Part shown: one piece after another, positions 7,428 to 15,016 of the stretch
Numbering within the stretch: position 1 is the stretch's first letter
Layout: every line of letters starts with the position of its first letter
Virus record (IMG/VR): IMGVR_UViG_3300028840_005768
Coordinates: 1-64,000 of that record
Origin: a virus
Length of the DNA stretch: 64,000 bases
Reading direction: 5' to 3' (one strand)
Notes under the pieces: generated by a model
Told to the model about the DNA's origin: nothing
Databases searched by the model: none
Seen by the model: the letters and a program-made list of their open reading frames with translations, nothing else
Program-made: the position numbers and the translations under genes

Positions 7428-8482
7428 TCCTCCACTAGCCAGGTCATGTCATCCATGAGGGTGTCTTCGTCTTCGATGTCTTGTCGGATGGAGTGCAAGT
7501 GCTCATCGAATCCGGTTCGTCCGAAGAATGTCCGCACATAGTTTCGTACCGCTTCCCGACGTGCTGCGAATCGGTCACGCGCGTTCGGGCCGAGGTACTT
7601 CTCGACGGCTTCTCGGCATAGAGTCTCTGCGATTGCTGGGTCGGTCACCAGCACGTTGGATTCACACTTTCGTTCCCCGATTTCTCCAAGGTAGTTTTGC
7701 ACATAGTCGGATTCGTAGTTCCGATGGCTTGGGCTCGCGAGGTTCTTGCCCGACCCGGTGATCAGATTGTCGATCCAAGTGAAGCCATTCTCCTCGATGA
7801 AGTTGAAGTTCAGGCCGAATCGATCGATCTTGAGATCATACGGATCATACCCTTCGGTTCCGTCGGCCCATGCGATATCACGTAGGTCACGAAGGTTCTT
7901 TCGCAAGAATTCGGAGATGCGTAACCCATCAGGGTCGTGGTCTCCACAGTAGAGTAGGACACACTTGAGCCCCTTCTCCTCTGCTTCGAGAAAACGCCGA
8001 GCATACTCTGCTCGTTGGAGCATTGAGGACCAACCCTTGGCGTTGGCGATCGGGATGTGGTACTCGGCACAGATCGGCCGGAAGAGTGTTACCAGGTCGA
8101 TCTTCTCGACGACCATTTGGATGTAGTAGTGTTCTCCATGCCACCAGTTGACTTCGTATTGTTCAGCGGCTTGCTCCAAGCTGTTGAGCCACCCGTGTAG
8201 ATCCTGAACGGGCGAAATGCGGGCAACTTTCTCGACGCCTTGGAATTGTCTGGCGTCTTCTTCGGCAACAAAGTCGATCGGCAGGATGCCTCGACGTCGG
8301 CATCGGTTGACCCATGTCTCGACCTTGTTGAATTCATTCTTGGTAATTGCGTTAGCCTGCTCCAGGATGTAGCACCATCCACGCGCGGAGACGCGAAAAC
8401 CGATCTGCTCGCTCAGACCGAGTAGCAGGGCGGCGAATTCACGTAGGCGGCGACCGTTGCTTGTTTGGTTGAAGTCGAACAT
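7424..8482 (-). CDS. Toprim-domain protein, Topo VI-A/Spo11-like
   Basis: 352 residues. After a helical N-terminal region comes a Toprim fold: acidic V-V-E-K-I-D (E126), the K-G-W-S-S segment near 149, and the C-G-D-H-D-P-D-G motif (179-186) that supplies the metal-binding aspartates. This arrangement resembles the Toprim half of topoisomerase VI subunit A/Spo11 proteins. No clear active-site tyrosine of the WHD half could be assigned, so a Toprim nuclease or primase-like role is equally possible. Start and stop both overlap neighbours. Confidence 0.75.
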   Translation of the reverse strand: MFDFNQTSNGRRLREFAALLLGLSEQIGFRVSARGWCYILEQANAITKNEFNKVETWVNRCRRRGILPIDFVAEEDARQFQGVEKVARISPVQDLHGWLNSLEQAAEQYEVNWWHGEHYYIQMVVEKIDLVTLFRPICAEYHIPIANAKGWSSMLQRAEYARRFLEAEEKGLKCVLLYCGDHDPDGLRISEFLRKNLRDLRDIAWADGTEGYDPYDLKIDRFGLNFNFIEENGFTWIDNLITGSGKNLASPSHRNYESDYVQNYLGEIGERKCESNVLVTDPAIAETLCREAVEKYLGPNARDRFAARREAVRNYVRTFFGRTGFDEHLHSIRQDIEDEDTLMDDMTWLVEE

Positions 8483-8637
8483 CAGGCTGCCGCCTCGCGG
8501 GGACAGGTATCTTCGACGAGCTGGAAGTGCTCGAAGTGCTTACGGCAGAGATTCTGCCCTTCGATCTTCACGTAGCCCGACCTGCCGCACTTGCTGCAGG
8601 GACCGTCTGCTGGGATGATCTTGATGTCAGGTTCCAT
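8482..8637 (-). CDS. Small zinc-ribbon protein
   Basis: 51 residues with C-S-K-C-G and L-C-R-K-H knuckles, a complete CCCH zinc ribbon. The stop TGA overlaps the ATG of the Toprim gene. The size and motif suggest a nucleic-acid-binding adaptor. Confidence 0.7.
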   Translation of the reverse strand: MEPDIKIIPADGPCSKCGRSGYVKIEGQNLCRKHFEHFQLVEDTCPREAAA

Positions 8638-8683
8638 GTTGTTTCTCCCTGGGGGATGCGGGCGAGCGGCCCACTCTCAAAAG

Positions 8684-9094
8684 TTAAACGGATTTGCTCG
8701 GGCTCCGATGTTTCGAGCAGGTACAATGGCTCCCGGTCACGATAAAGTTGTCACGTTCATCCTTGCTGGTGTAGCTATCCTTTTCGGGGATGTAATGAGA
8801 CTCATGTAGCTCGCCGAACACGTTACGATAGATGTCTCGGGCTTCATCTACGTTGGCCACCTCGACCACGGACGTCTCTTTGTGGAAGTGGTCGTTGACG
8901 AATTCGTCTTCGTACCATTCATCGATTGTCAATCGGCCACAGTGACACGGGTAGAGAACAACCTTGGTCAGGTGGCCCCACTTGCGGTGGCATTGGAGGA
9001 TTCGGAGTAGACACTGATACTTCTGCTTCAGAATCTGTGCGACCGACGTACGGGTACTCTTGCCGTCTAACCAGTGGAAGCGGAATCGTTTCAT
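8684..9094 (-). CDS. Hypothetical protein
   Basis: 136 residues, basic N-terminus, with scattered Cys/His (P-C-H-C-G, then G-S-H-C-T-C-S-K-H near the end) that could form a zinc site. The start overlaps the previous stop by ATGA. Not recognised. Confidence 0.65.
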   Translation of the reverse strand: MKRFRFHWLDGKSTRTSVAQILKQKYQCLLRILQCHRKWGHLTKVVLYPCHCGRLTIDEWYEDEFVNDHFHKETSVVEVANVDEARDIYRNVFGELHESHYIPEKDSYTSKDERDNFIVTGSHCTCSKHRSPSKSV

Positions 9095-9354
9095 GCTCTG
9101 ATCTTCATCATCAGTGCATCGACGGCATCCTTGGCCTCTTTCAGTCCGTCACCGGTACGTTGACGCCAGAGTTTGATGGCGTCGAGCTTCCGGCCACTTT
9201 GTGCAATGGCGAGTATTTCTTGCTCCATGGAAGAGGGTCGATTGGCGGCGTCCACGACCACCTTGGGCCGCCGTTTGGCGATCTCGAGGACGAGCGCTCG
9301 GAAGTCAGTTCCGTCCTTGGTGATGATGTCGATGGCTTCGGCGTAGTAGTTCAT
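9091..9354 (-). CDS. Ribosomal protein L7/L12 C-terminal-like protein
   Basis: 87 residues. Residues 53-81 carry the L7/L12 C-terminal-domain signature: K-L-D-A-I-K-L-W-R..T-G-D-G-L-K-E-A-K-D-A-V. In ribosomal L12 this domain recruits translational GTPases. Stand-alone copies occur in planctomycetes, but the rest of L12 is missing here. It could contact translation factors, or simply reuse the fold. Confidence 0.75.
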   Translation of the reverse strand: MNYYAEAIDIITKDGTDFRALVLEIAKRRPKVVVDAANRPSSMEQEILAIAQSGRKLDAIKLWRQRTGDGLKEAKDAVDALMMKIRA

Positions 9355-9827
9355 GAGTCCCTCCAGCTTTCATTGCGTTTGATTCGCCCAATATGTTTGA
9401 CATGGACGCCGTGTCGTTGGGCGAGAATACGATGTGACTCATTGGAAGCACGTATGTCACATACATCTTGTTTGGAGAGCTTCCTTCGTACGCATTGCTC
9501 GCCGCGTGGTTGGTTGTTACGTCCTTTCGCGTGGCAATCATGGATGTTGTCAGTTATTGTCCCTAGCCAAAGATGATGTGGATTAACACATCCGGGTGTA
9601 TCACATGAATGGCAGACCTCAAAAGCGCCGGGGTCTTTATGGTAATGGATGCGGTAGGCAACTCGTGTTGCCATACGCATACATCCATTCAACCAGAATT
9701 GCCCGTATCCACTGCCGTTGTTCGCCCCACGCCATTGCCAACATTCATCGTTTCTTCCTTGTTTCACTTTAGACCAGAATCGTTTCTGGTCGGTTTGGTT
9801 CATCTTGGGGATGGGTTTGTGTTTCAT
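9351..9827 (-). CDS. HNH endonuclease (homing type)
   Basis: Contains R-F-W-S-K-V...C-W-Q-W, the HNH core C-H-S-C-D-T-P-G-C-V-N-P-H-H-L and a C-terminal helix-turn-helix (I-L-A-Q-R-H-G-V). This is the usual layout of free-standing phage homing endonucleases. Several starts are possible (ATG 9827, ATG 9803, TTG 9857). Its 5' end overlaps the coding end of the OB-fold gene, suggesting insertion there. A relative lies at 47424. Confidence 0.85.
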   Translation of the reverse strand: MKHKPIPKMNQTDQKRFWSKVKQGRNDECWQWRGANNGSGYGQFWLNGCMRMATRVAYRIHYHKDPGAFEVCHSCDTPGCVNPHHLWLGTITDNIHDCHAKGRNNQPRGEQCVRRKLSKQDVCDIRASNESHRILAQRHGVHVKHIGRIKRNESWRDS

Positions 9828-11034
9828 GTCTGTTTTCAACGATGACTCGTTGGACAATGGTCTCGGGTATACCGTGGTAGGCGCCGTGTTTCTTTACGGT
9901 AGCCTTGATGGTAAGTACATCGCCCTTCTCGATGTCATCTAATTCCTTGGAGGCAAACCATTTCAAGAGGTTGCCTGCACGATCTTCAAAGATAAGTAAG
10001 GTTGTGGTTCCGTATCGACCGTCGAACCAGTTCATTCCGACGACGGTTAGAGGGCCGAAGACTTCGCGCTTCTTGACAGTGCCGACGTGACCCCGAGTCT
10101 TCTTTTCAAACTCACGTCGTTTGACTTCCAGTTCCTGGTGTTTCAGGTAGGCTTGAATGGCGGAGGCGACGATACCGGTCGTCCGGTACGTGACATAGCC
10201 ACAGCGGCAGGCAACGCCCAGGTTGTACAGATAGTCCGAGACACCGGTCACCGGCTGCGATTGGGCCCAGGCAAGCGCCTCGGCCGCCAGTTTCTCGTCG
10301 CGCTCCTGCCAATACAGGTTGTTCTTCTCGATCCAGCGTGCGTGCTCCCGCTTGTCTTCTGCAGTGCGGCAGTTCGGCTTGAGCAGGTTCCAGGCATCGG
10401 TTGCCGTGCTGGTCTCATCCAGGCGAGCAGCTCGCCGGCTGAGCCATCCGAGTCGCCGGATACAGATCGCCACGGCGTTCAGGTATTCGACCACGTCGAT
10501 GACGTCCGGGCCGCCGCCCCACCCCTTCTCAGCTTGCTCCACGGCTTCATTGATCGAGAAGCCCCACTCAGCTTGCTTGAGCAGCATCTCAGGCGAGGTG
10601 CCGCCGAGGAAGTCGGCGAGACACGACCGACCAACCTGCTTGTGCTCACCGTTCTCATGCCGGAGGACGAATACTTCTTTCCGTCGGCGCTGCGTGCGGC
10701 AGTGGTCACATTCCAGGCCGCGGGTGCGGAATTCCTCGGGACACTCTTCGCCCGGGACGCAGCGGATGAGCCGCTCATCACCCAGGTACTCGATTACAGC
10801 AACCAGGCACCAGTTCGCTAGTTTCGGTGTCTCGCCGGTGACCTGGACATCGATCATGGGCACCTGATACTTGATGACCTTGCCGCCCGGCATCACGCGC
10901 GACCGCTCGACTTGCTCTTCACCCAAGATCGTGATCTCGGCCGGCGGGCAACCTAGCTTGGCCGCCCGCCGGTTGAGCTGCTCCAGCTTGGAGCGAAGGA
11001 TCTTCAGGTTGTGTGGATGAATCAAGTGTCCCAT
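9769..11034 (-). CDS. Zinc-ribbon and OB-fold protein
   Basis: About 421 residues. A central C-D-H-C...R-R-R-K-E-V-F-V-L...V-G-R-S-C-L-A-D-F-L-G segment forms a zinc knuckle with a conserved tail. The C-terminal 90 residues (G-P-L-T-V-V-G-M...F-A-S-K-E...K-G-D-V-L-T-I-K-A-T-V-K-K-H) look like an OB fold for single-stranded nucleic acid. This architecture recurs in large phages with unknown function. Start at ATG 11034: promoter 11043-11071 is so close that the mRNA is practically leaderless. Confidence 0.7.
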   Translation of the reverse strand: MGHLIHPHNLKILRSKLEQLNRRAAKLGCPPAEITILGEEQVERSRVMPGGKVIKYQVPMIDVQVTGETPKLANWCLVAVIEYLGDERLIRCVPGEECPEEFRTRGLECDHCRTQRRRKEVFVLRHENGEHKQVGRSCLADFLGGTSPEMLLKQAEWGFSINEAVEQAEKGWGGGPDVIDVVEYLNAVAICIRRLGWLSRRAARLDETSTATDAWNLLKPNCRTAEDKREHARWIEKNNLYWQERDEKLAAEALAWAQSQPVTGVSDYLYNLGVACRCGYVTYRTTGIVASAIQAYLKHQELEVKRREFEKKTRGHVGTVKKREVFGPLTVVGMNWFDGRYGTTTLLIFEDRAGNLLKWFASKELDDIEKGDVLTIKATVKKHGAYHGIPETIVQRVIVENRHETQTHPQDEPNRPETILV

Positions 11035-11042
11035 ACTATTCA

Positions 11043-11071
11043 AGTATAGGTTGCGAGTGGCGTAATGTCAA
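11043..11071 (-). promoter_or_regulatory. Type I promoter
   Basis: TTGACA (11071-11066), 17-bp spacer containing TTACGCCAC, TATACT (11048-11043). Only 8 nt separate the -10 element from the ATG at 11034. Confidence 0.9.
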
Positions 11072-11085
11072 ATGACAAAGAGAAG

Positions 11086-11451
11086 TTATTCCGCCGGCCT
11101 CTCTACGTACTGGTTCTCCCACAGCTCTTCGCGCTCGACGATCAGTTCTCCAACCTGCTTGTCACCCTGCATCAGGTCGACGGTTGCCCGCTTCTTAGTG
11201 ATTGCCGGGATGGGCCAGTTGTGTCGTAGGAGGGTGGGGATTAAGGTCTCTCTCCAAACGTTCATCCATGGCGTCCGCCGGTAGATTTCCAGAAAGTTGT
11301 CAAGGGTCGGCGGGTAGCCAAACCGAAGCGAGACCGGCCGGTAGAACTGTGGTCCTTCCTCGAAGCCGTAGGTTGGGATGGGGGTGACGTCGGCTTCGGC
11401 CGCCCGTGGCCAGAATCGGATTGTCAGGCACCAGATATCGTGTCGTTTCAT
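11086..11451 (-). CDS. Hypothetical protein
   Basis: 121 residues, Trp/Pro-rich N-terminal half and acidic C-terminus. The start overlaps the previous gene's stop by 4 nt. Not recognised. Confidence 0.6.
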   Translation of the reverse strand: MKRHDIWCLTIRFWPRAAEADVTPIPTYGFEEGPQFYRPVSLRFGYPPTLDNFLEIYRRTPWMNVWRETLIPTLLRHNWPIPAITKKRATVDLMQGDKQVGELIVEREELWENQYVERPAE

Positions 11452-11729
11452 GCTGCATCTGCTCGGTAGCGTGCGAACGCGGGTAGCTTATCGATCAGCT
11501 TGCGCTCAAGCGCTTCTTGGGCGAGTTGCTGCCAGACCCAGTAGTCATCAACAACTCTGTCGCCGGCACACATCAGTGTCATGAGCGCTTGTAGGATGGG
11601 GTGCTCGGAGGAAGGATCATCGAGCCAGAGTTGAAGTGCATCATCGGTAAGGCCGCCAATGAGCTTCTTACCGAGGATGGCGTTATCGCTATGGCGAGGA
11701 TACTGTTGACGATCGTGTTCGGTGATCAT
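11448..11729 (-). CDS. Hypothetical helical protein
   Basis: The start at 11729 is chosen from GGAGAG upstream; the frame remains open into the terminator hairpin at 11744. 93 residues, predicted helical. Not recognised. Confidence 0.6.
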   Translation of the reverse strand: MITEHDRQQYPRHSDNAILGKKLIGGLTDDALQLWLDDPSSEHPILQALMTLMCAGDRVVDDYWVWQQLAQEALERKLIDKLPAFARYRADAA

Positions 11730-11743
11730 GTTCTCTCCAGAGG

Positions 11744-11778
11744 AAAAAGTGGGAGCAGGTCGCCACAACCGGCTCCCA
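11744..11778 (-). terminator. Terminator after the tmRNA
   Basis: TGGGAGC/GCTCCCA stem (11750-11778) followed on the minus strand by ACTTTTTCC. It lies 20 bp past the tmRNA 3' end and just before the ribosome site of the next gene. Confidence 0.75.
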
Positions 11779-11798
11779 TTGCAACAGGGACAGCCAAG

Positions 11799-12150
11799 TG
11801 GACCCGCCGGGAATTGAACCCGGGTCCTGCGACAGTTCCATGCCGCCGTCTACGTGCGTATTCGATCGATCGGATCTTGCTGGGTCAGGCTCGATCGACA
11901 AAGCGATTACCAGCCAGCCGGCGTAATCTTGGCCCCAGTCGTACCGGCATCGTACCGGGGTTGCTTGCCGAGGTGGTCGGCCGACCGGTTGCCCACCTCG
12001 GCGAGGGCTTCCGGCCGGAGCTGCTTACGCAGCCATTGCCAATTCGGTCTTGGCGTCTAAAGGAATGATCGGCTTTTAACGTGGCCCATGCCGATCAACC
12101 ACGGCACGCAGGCAAGTCACTTTCCTGCCCAGTCGATTCCTGTCGGGCCC
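11799..12150 (-). ncRNA. ssrA: tmRNA with tag peptide (A)AKTELAMAA
   Basis: A complete one-piece tmRNA of about 352 nt. The 5' end GGGCCCG (12150-12144) pairs with CGGGTCC (11806-11800) as acceptor stem. It is followed by the D-like segment, a first pseudoknot (CCGTGG/CCACG with a GATCGGC/GCCGATC helix), TTTAGAC, and a resume codon GCC at 12054. The tag frame (12054-12025) reads A-K-T-E-L-A-M-A-A and ends in TAA. The 3' part has CCGGG-TTCAATT-CCCGG as T arm and discriminator A; CCA is not encoded. It rescues stalled ribosomes with SmpB, which is not encoded in the window. Its first 56 nt overlap the 3' end of the gene at 12095-12391. Confidence 0.95.
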
Positions 12151-12391
12151 AGTACTCGGGGTCGACGTGGTAGTACATCCTTCCGCGGAGGCCTGTTCGC
12201 GACAGGATGCCTGCCTCGATCAGATGGTTCAGTGCGCCGGCTACTTGGAGATCCAAGCGGGGATTGTCCAGTTCTGGGTGTTGTTTTCGCAGCATCTGAA
12301 CCATCTTGGACCGGGTGGCAATGCCGAGACCTTGATTCAAGGCCTCGATCAGCACTTCAATCAAGGCTTCGATGAGCGCTTCCGAGATCAT
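12095..12391 (-). CDS. Winged-helix-like hypothetical protein
   Basis: 98 residues. The first 18 residues repeat E-A-L-I-E. Residues 30-75 (M-V-Q-M-L-R...A-G-A-L-N-H-L-I-E-A-G-I-L-S-R-T...M-Y-Y-H-V) look like a winged helix. The last 18 codons lie inside the tmRNA gene in the same orientation, so the C-terminus may be dispensable. It overlaps the upstream gene by ATGA. Confidence 0.6.
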   Translation of the reverse strand: MISEALIEALIEVLIEALNQGLGIATRSKMVQMLRKQHPELDNPRLDLQVAGALNHLIEAGILSRTGLRGRMYYHVDPEYWARQESTGQESDLPACRG

Positions 12392-12555
12392 GCCGTCACC
12401 TTGGCTTCCACTCGCATCAGCTTGTTGGCCAAGTGCTGCAGTCGTAGGGCGGCAGTCGCCACGTCGGACGGCGGCTTCGGTGACTGAAGGTACTCCAGGA
12501 TGCGGTCGGTATCTTGCTTGTACTGAGCGATTTCTGCGACGGAAAGCTTGATCAT
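12388..12555 (-). CDS. Small helical protein
   Basis: 55 residues from ATG 12555, which has GAGGAA upstream; the frame extends further upstream only through a terminator hairpin. Not recognised. Confidence 0.6.
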   Translation of the reverse strand: MIKLSVAEIAQYKQDTDRILEYLQSPKPPSDVATAALRLQHLANKLMRVEAKVTA

Positions 12556-12570
12556 GGGTTCCTCTGTTGG

Positions 12571-12607
12571 AAAAGGGGCTAGCGGCCCCGCCAGTCGGCC
12601 GCTAGCC
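12571..12607 (-). terminator. Rho-independent terminator
   Basis: Perfect 11-bp inverted repeat GGCTAGCGGCC (12577-12587) / GGCCGCTAGCC (12597-12607), followed on the minus strand by CCTTTT. It lies between the genes ending at 12633 and starting at 12555. Confidence 0.8.
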
Positions 12608-12632
12608 ATTGCCGAAGGTAGCCTCGTGCTGG

Positions 12633-12860
12633 CTACACAATCTCGTACGCTTCTGCCTCACGTAGGTATTCCGTGCTGAGTCCTATCTGTTTTCCTTGCA
12701 CGAATACAACGGCATTCTCATCTGGAAACGATGGCTCATGACACTCGGTGACCACATAGAATTTGCCAGATTCCAGCGGGCAACGTGTCGACGTTGGGGT
12801 GACAATCGTACCCGGTGCGAACCAGTTGAATGTTACTGTGAAGGTCTTGGTGCGCTTCAT
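12633..12860 (-). CDS. Small beta-rich hypothetical protein
   Basis: 75 residues, SH3-like strand pattern ([15 protein letters not shown]). It overlaps the recombinase stop by ATGA and is probably co-translated with it. Confidence 0.6.
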   Translation of the reverse strand: MKRTKTFTVTFNWFAPGTIVTPTSTRCPLESGKFYVVTECHEPSFPDENAVVFVQGKQIGLSTEYLREAEAYEIV

Positions 12861-13732
12861 GCTCGGGGATGATGGGCCGTGTGGATGTCTTGTTTCCGAG
12901 TCGTCGAGACGTGCAAGTAAACTTGCGTCGAGGTAATGGCCTTGTGGCCGAGCAGCTCCTGCACGCTGCGAACGTCCGCACCGCTGTCAAGCAAGTGGGT
13001 GGCGTACGAGTGCCGCAAGGTATGCGGGGTGACGCCGTCCAGGCCGGCTGCTGCCATGATCCGTCGCACCGAGCGGTCGGTCAGCCGGCCACCGCGGAAG
13101 TTGAGGAACAGAGCCCCTGGCTCATCTCCGCGTTCGACGAGGTACCGTTCAAGCGCGGCGACCGCCTTGCTGCCGATCGGGCAGATTCGTTCCCGGCCGC
13201 CTTTGCCCATTACACGGACCGTGTTGAGTCCGACGTCGATCAGATCAAGGCCGACCAGCTCGGAAACACGGAGGCCGCCACCATACATCACTTCCAGTAA
13301 TGCACGGTCGCGAGCATTGTCAACAGACTCCAAGAGCTGGTCGGCCTCGTCGACAGAGAGCACGCGAGGCAAAACTTGGTCACGCCGCGGAAGGTCCAAC
13401 TCCCGCGCCGGGTTGTCTTGAGCCCATCCTTCCCGCTTGCCGAAGCGGAAGAACGAACGGATACAGGCAAGCTTCCGACCGATTGTCGAAGCGGCGTAGC
13501 CACGGGTGTGGAGATTCTCGAGCCAGGCTCGCAGGTCACTCATGGTGATCGCGTTGGCCGGCTTATCGCCGAGGAATTCTGCTAGCTGTTCCAGATCCTG
13601 CTGGTAGGCACGAATCGTGGTCTCAGGGCAGTTTCGTTCCACTACGAGATAGCTGGAGAAGTCCCCGGTCGCCTGGCGAATGGTCAGGTGTCCCGGCTGC
13701 GGCGCGTCGAATAGTCTGAGTGCTGTGCTCAT
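12857..13732 (-). CDS. XerC/XerD-like tyrosine recombinase
   Basis: 291 residues, the size of Xer proteins. An N-terminal SAM-like core-binding domain (residues 15-105) is followed by the catalytic domain with R154 (G-G-L-R-V-S-E-L), K177 (G-K-G-G-R), H237-x-x-R240, H263 (L-L-G-H-K) and nucleophile Y272. All catalytic residues are present. It may resolve multimers of the element or act as a second integrase. The ATG lies 6 nt from the -10 element of promoter 13739-13767, so the mRNA is leaderless. Confidence 0.92.
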   Translation of the reverse strand: MSTALRLFDAPQPGHLTIRQATGDFSSYLVVERNCPETTIRAYQQDLEQLAEFLGDKPANAITMSDLRAWLENLHTRGYAASTIGRKLACIRSFFRFGKREGWAQDNPARELDLPRRDQVLPRVLSVDEADQLLESVDNARDRALLEVMYGGGLRVSELVGLDLIDVGLNTVRVMGKGGRERICPIGSKAVAALERYLVERGDEPGALFLNFRGGRLTDRSVRRIMAAAGLDGVTPHTLRHSYATHLLDSGADVRSVQELLGHKAITSTQVYLHVSTTRKQDIHTAHHPRA

Positions 13733-13738
13733 ATTACA

Positions 13739-13767
13739 AGCATACCATCAAAGGTGGCGTAAGTCAA
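13739..13767 (-). promoter_or_regulatory. Type I promoter of the recombinase
   Basis: TTGACT (13767-13762), 17-bp spacer beginning TACGCCACC, TATGCT (13744-13739). Confidence 0.8.
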
Positions 13768-13768
13768 A

Positions 13769-14089
13769 TCAGCCAAGCAGAATTCTCCAGATGATGTACA
13801 GGAACAGGGCGCCCAGGGCGGCCAGCGTGGCATACAGGTATCGGTTGTCCGCCGCGGGCTCTGACTCCGGCCGCTTCTCGTAGCCGAGTGCCTCGAACCA
13901 GTCATCGGGCACCTCTTCGGCTGGGATCTCGACCCAATCACCACTTGGGCTGAATCCTTGCTCGCAGACGGTTTCTGGCCCGCCACCCTTAGGTCCGCGG
14001 CCGACAAAGACGACGTCCTGGAACCCTGCCGGGCATCGCGTTGTGAGCGCGACGTAACCTTCTGATGTCTTGTAGTAGGTGATCTTCAT
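13769..14089 (-). CDS. Small membrane-anchored protein
   Basis: 106 residues from ATG 14089 (ATGA overlap with the previous gene). The soluble N-terminal part is followed by one C-terminal membrane segment (L-Y-A-T-L-A-A-L-G-A-L-F-L-Y-I-I-W) ending the protein, as in tail-anchored proteins. Function unknown. Confidence 0.65.
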   Translation of the reverse strand: MKITYYKTSEGYVALTTRCPAGFQDVVFVGRGPKGGGPETVCEQGFSPSGDWVEIPAEEVPDDWFEALGYEKRPESEPAADNRYLYATLAALGALFLYIIWRILLG

Positions 14090-14370
14090 TCCAGTGGACA
14101 CCAGCAAAGTAGGCTCTTGTACGGGTAGGATTCGTATAGGGCCAGTCGCTGCTCTTCGGTGGTCTCAACGGCTTCTGGTGCCGGTGGATTGTCGCCAATC
14201 TCGATCAGGTGAGCAGTCTTCAGGTCCAAGGCGACGTGATACAGGTGTGCATGCGACTTGACGCCGGGGAATGACTTCCTTGCTTCACGTTCTGTGGGGA
14301 ACGTGTAAACGTGCCCGTTTGCCTGCACGAACACGAAGCCATCGTCCGTTTGGGAGCCAAAGGCGAACAT
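14086..14370 (-). CDS. Hypothetical protein
   Basis: 94 residues; beta-rich N-terminal half, acidic helical C-terminal half ending C-W-C-P. Overlaps the next gene by ATGA. Confidence 0.6.
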   Translation of the reverse strand: MFAFGSQTDDGFVFVQANGHVYTFPTEREARKSFPGVKSHAHLYHVALDLKTAHLIEIGDNPPAPEAVETTEEQRLALYESYPYKSLLCWCPLE

Positions 14371-14373
14371 GCA

Positions 14374-14553
14374 CTACTTCCTGATACGGGAACGAAGTCG
14401 CCGCGCACTGCGGATGCGCACTTCGCGGCCAGTCACCGTGTTGCGGCCGATCCACCCACCATAGTGACATTCATTGAGGATTTTGACCGGCACCACTTTG
14501 CCGCTGACTTTCACTCTGTAAGTGCCGCCGATTTCGACGTCTTTCTTTTTCAT
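14374..14553 (-). CDS. Small conserved beta-rich phage protein
   Basis: 59 residues from ATG 14553, 5 nt after AGGAGG. The sequence Y-R-V-K-V-S-G-K-V-V-P-V-K-I...G-G-W-I-G-R-N and a basic tail (R-I-R-S-A-R-R-L) match a small phage/plasmid family that I recall. It probably binds nucleic acid. Promoter 14572-14600 is directly upstream. Confidence 0.75.
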   Translation of the reverse strand: MKKKDVEIGGTYRVKVSGKVVPVKILNECHYGGWIGRNTVTGREVRIRSARRLRSRIRK

Positions 14554-14571
14554 GGTCACCTCCTCTATTCA

Positions 14572-14600
14572 AGTATAGGTTGCGAGTGACGTCATGTCAA
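14572..14600 (-). promoter_or_regulatory. Type I promoter
   Basis: TTGACA (14600-14595), 17-bp spacer, TATACT (14577-14572); AGGAGG and the ATG follow directly. Confidence 0.9.
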
Positions 14601-14636
14601 ATGAAAAGAGAGAAGGATTTCGGTGGCACGGGTTCC

Positions 14637-15008
14637 TCAGCCGCTGTAGGTGTTCGGCCCGTCTGGCTCTCGCCGGATGCAGAAGCCACGATCGTCGACC
14701 GCAGTGCTATCGTTGAACGCTTGGGCGACGTCGACCGGCGGGGCCCAGGCGGGGATCTCGCCCTCTTCGGCCGGATCGTAGCCTCGGTTGTACTTGGAGC
14801 CGAAGTGAACAGCCCCGGCTGCAGCGATGTCGAATGCGGCCGGCAATACTCCCTCGGATTCGGTCGTGCGGTTCCGCTCGACGAGGACGTGGTCAAACGG
14901 CCATTCCAATTCCTGGAGAAGGATCCGCCCGCTGAACCGAAGCCGCTCGCCCTCGGCACCATGGAATCGTAGCTCGATTGTTAGATCACCGCAGTATCGT
15001 GTTTCCAT
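14637..15008 (-). CDS. Hypothetical protein
   Basis: 123 residues, acidic, with a mainly beta N-terminal half. Not recognised. It follows the GHKL ATPase gene by 8 bp. Confidence 0.6.
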   Translation of the reverse strand: METRYCGDLTIELRFHGAEGERLRFSGRILLQELEWPFDHVLVERNRTTESEGVLPAAFDIAAAGAVHFGSKYNRGYDPAEEGEIPAWAPPVDVAQAFNDSTAVDDRGFCIRREPDGPNTYSG

Positions 15009-15016
15009 GGGCTGTA

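Noticed and set aside
10087-10821. Long plus-strand frame (244 codons) opposite the OB-fold gene
   Set aside because: It is antisense to a gene with good motifs and promoter; composition looks like a mirror frame and no ribosome site is present.
11799-11830. tmRNA 3' end as the attachment site of the element
   Set aside because: ssrA 3' ends are common att sites, but both sides here are continuous phage-like genes and no second copy of the 3' end is visible in the window.
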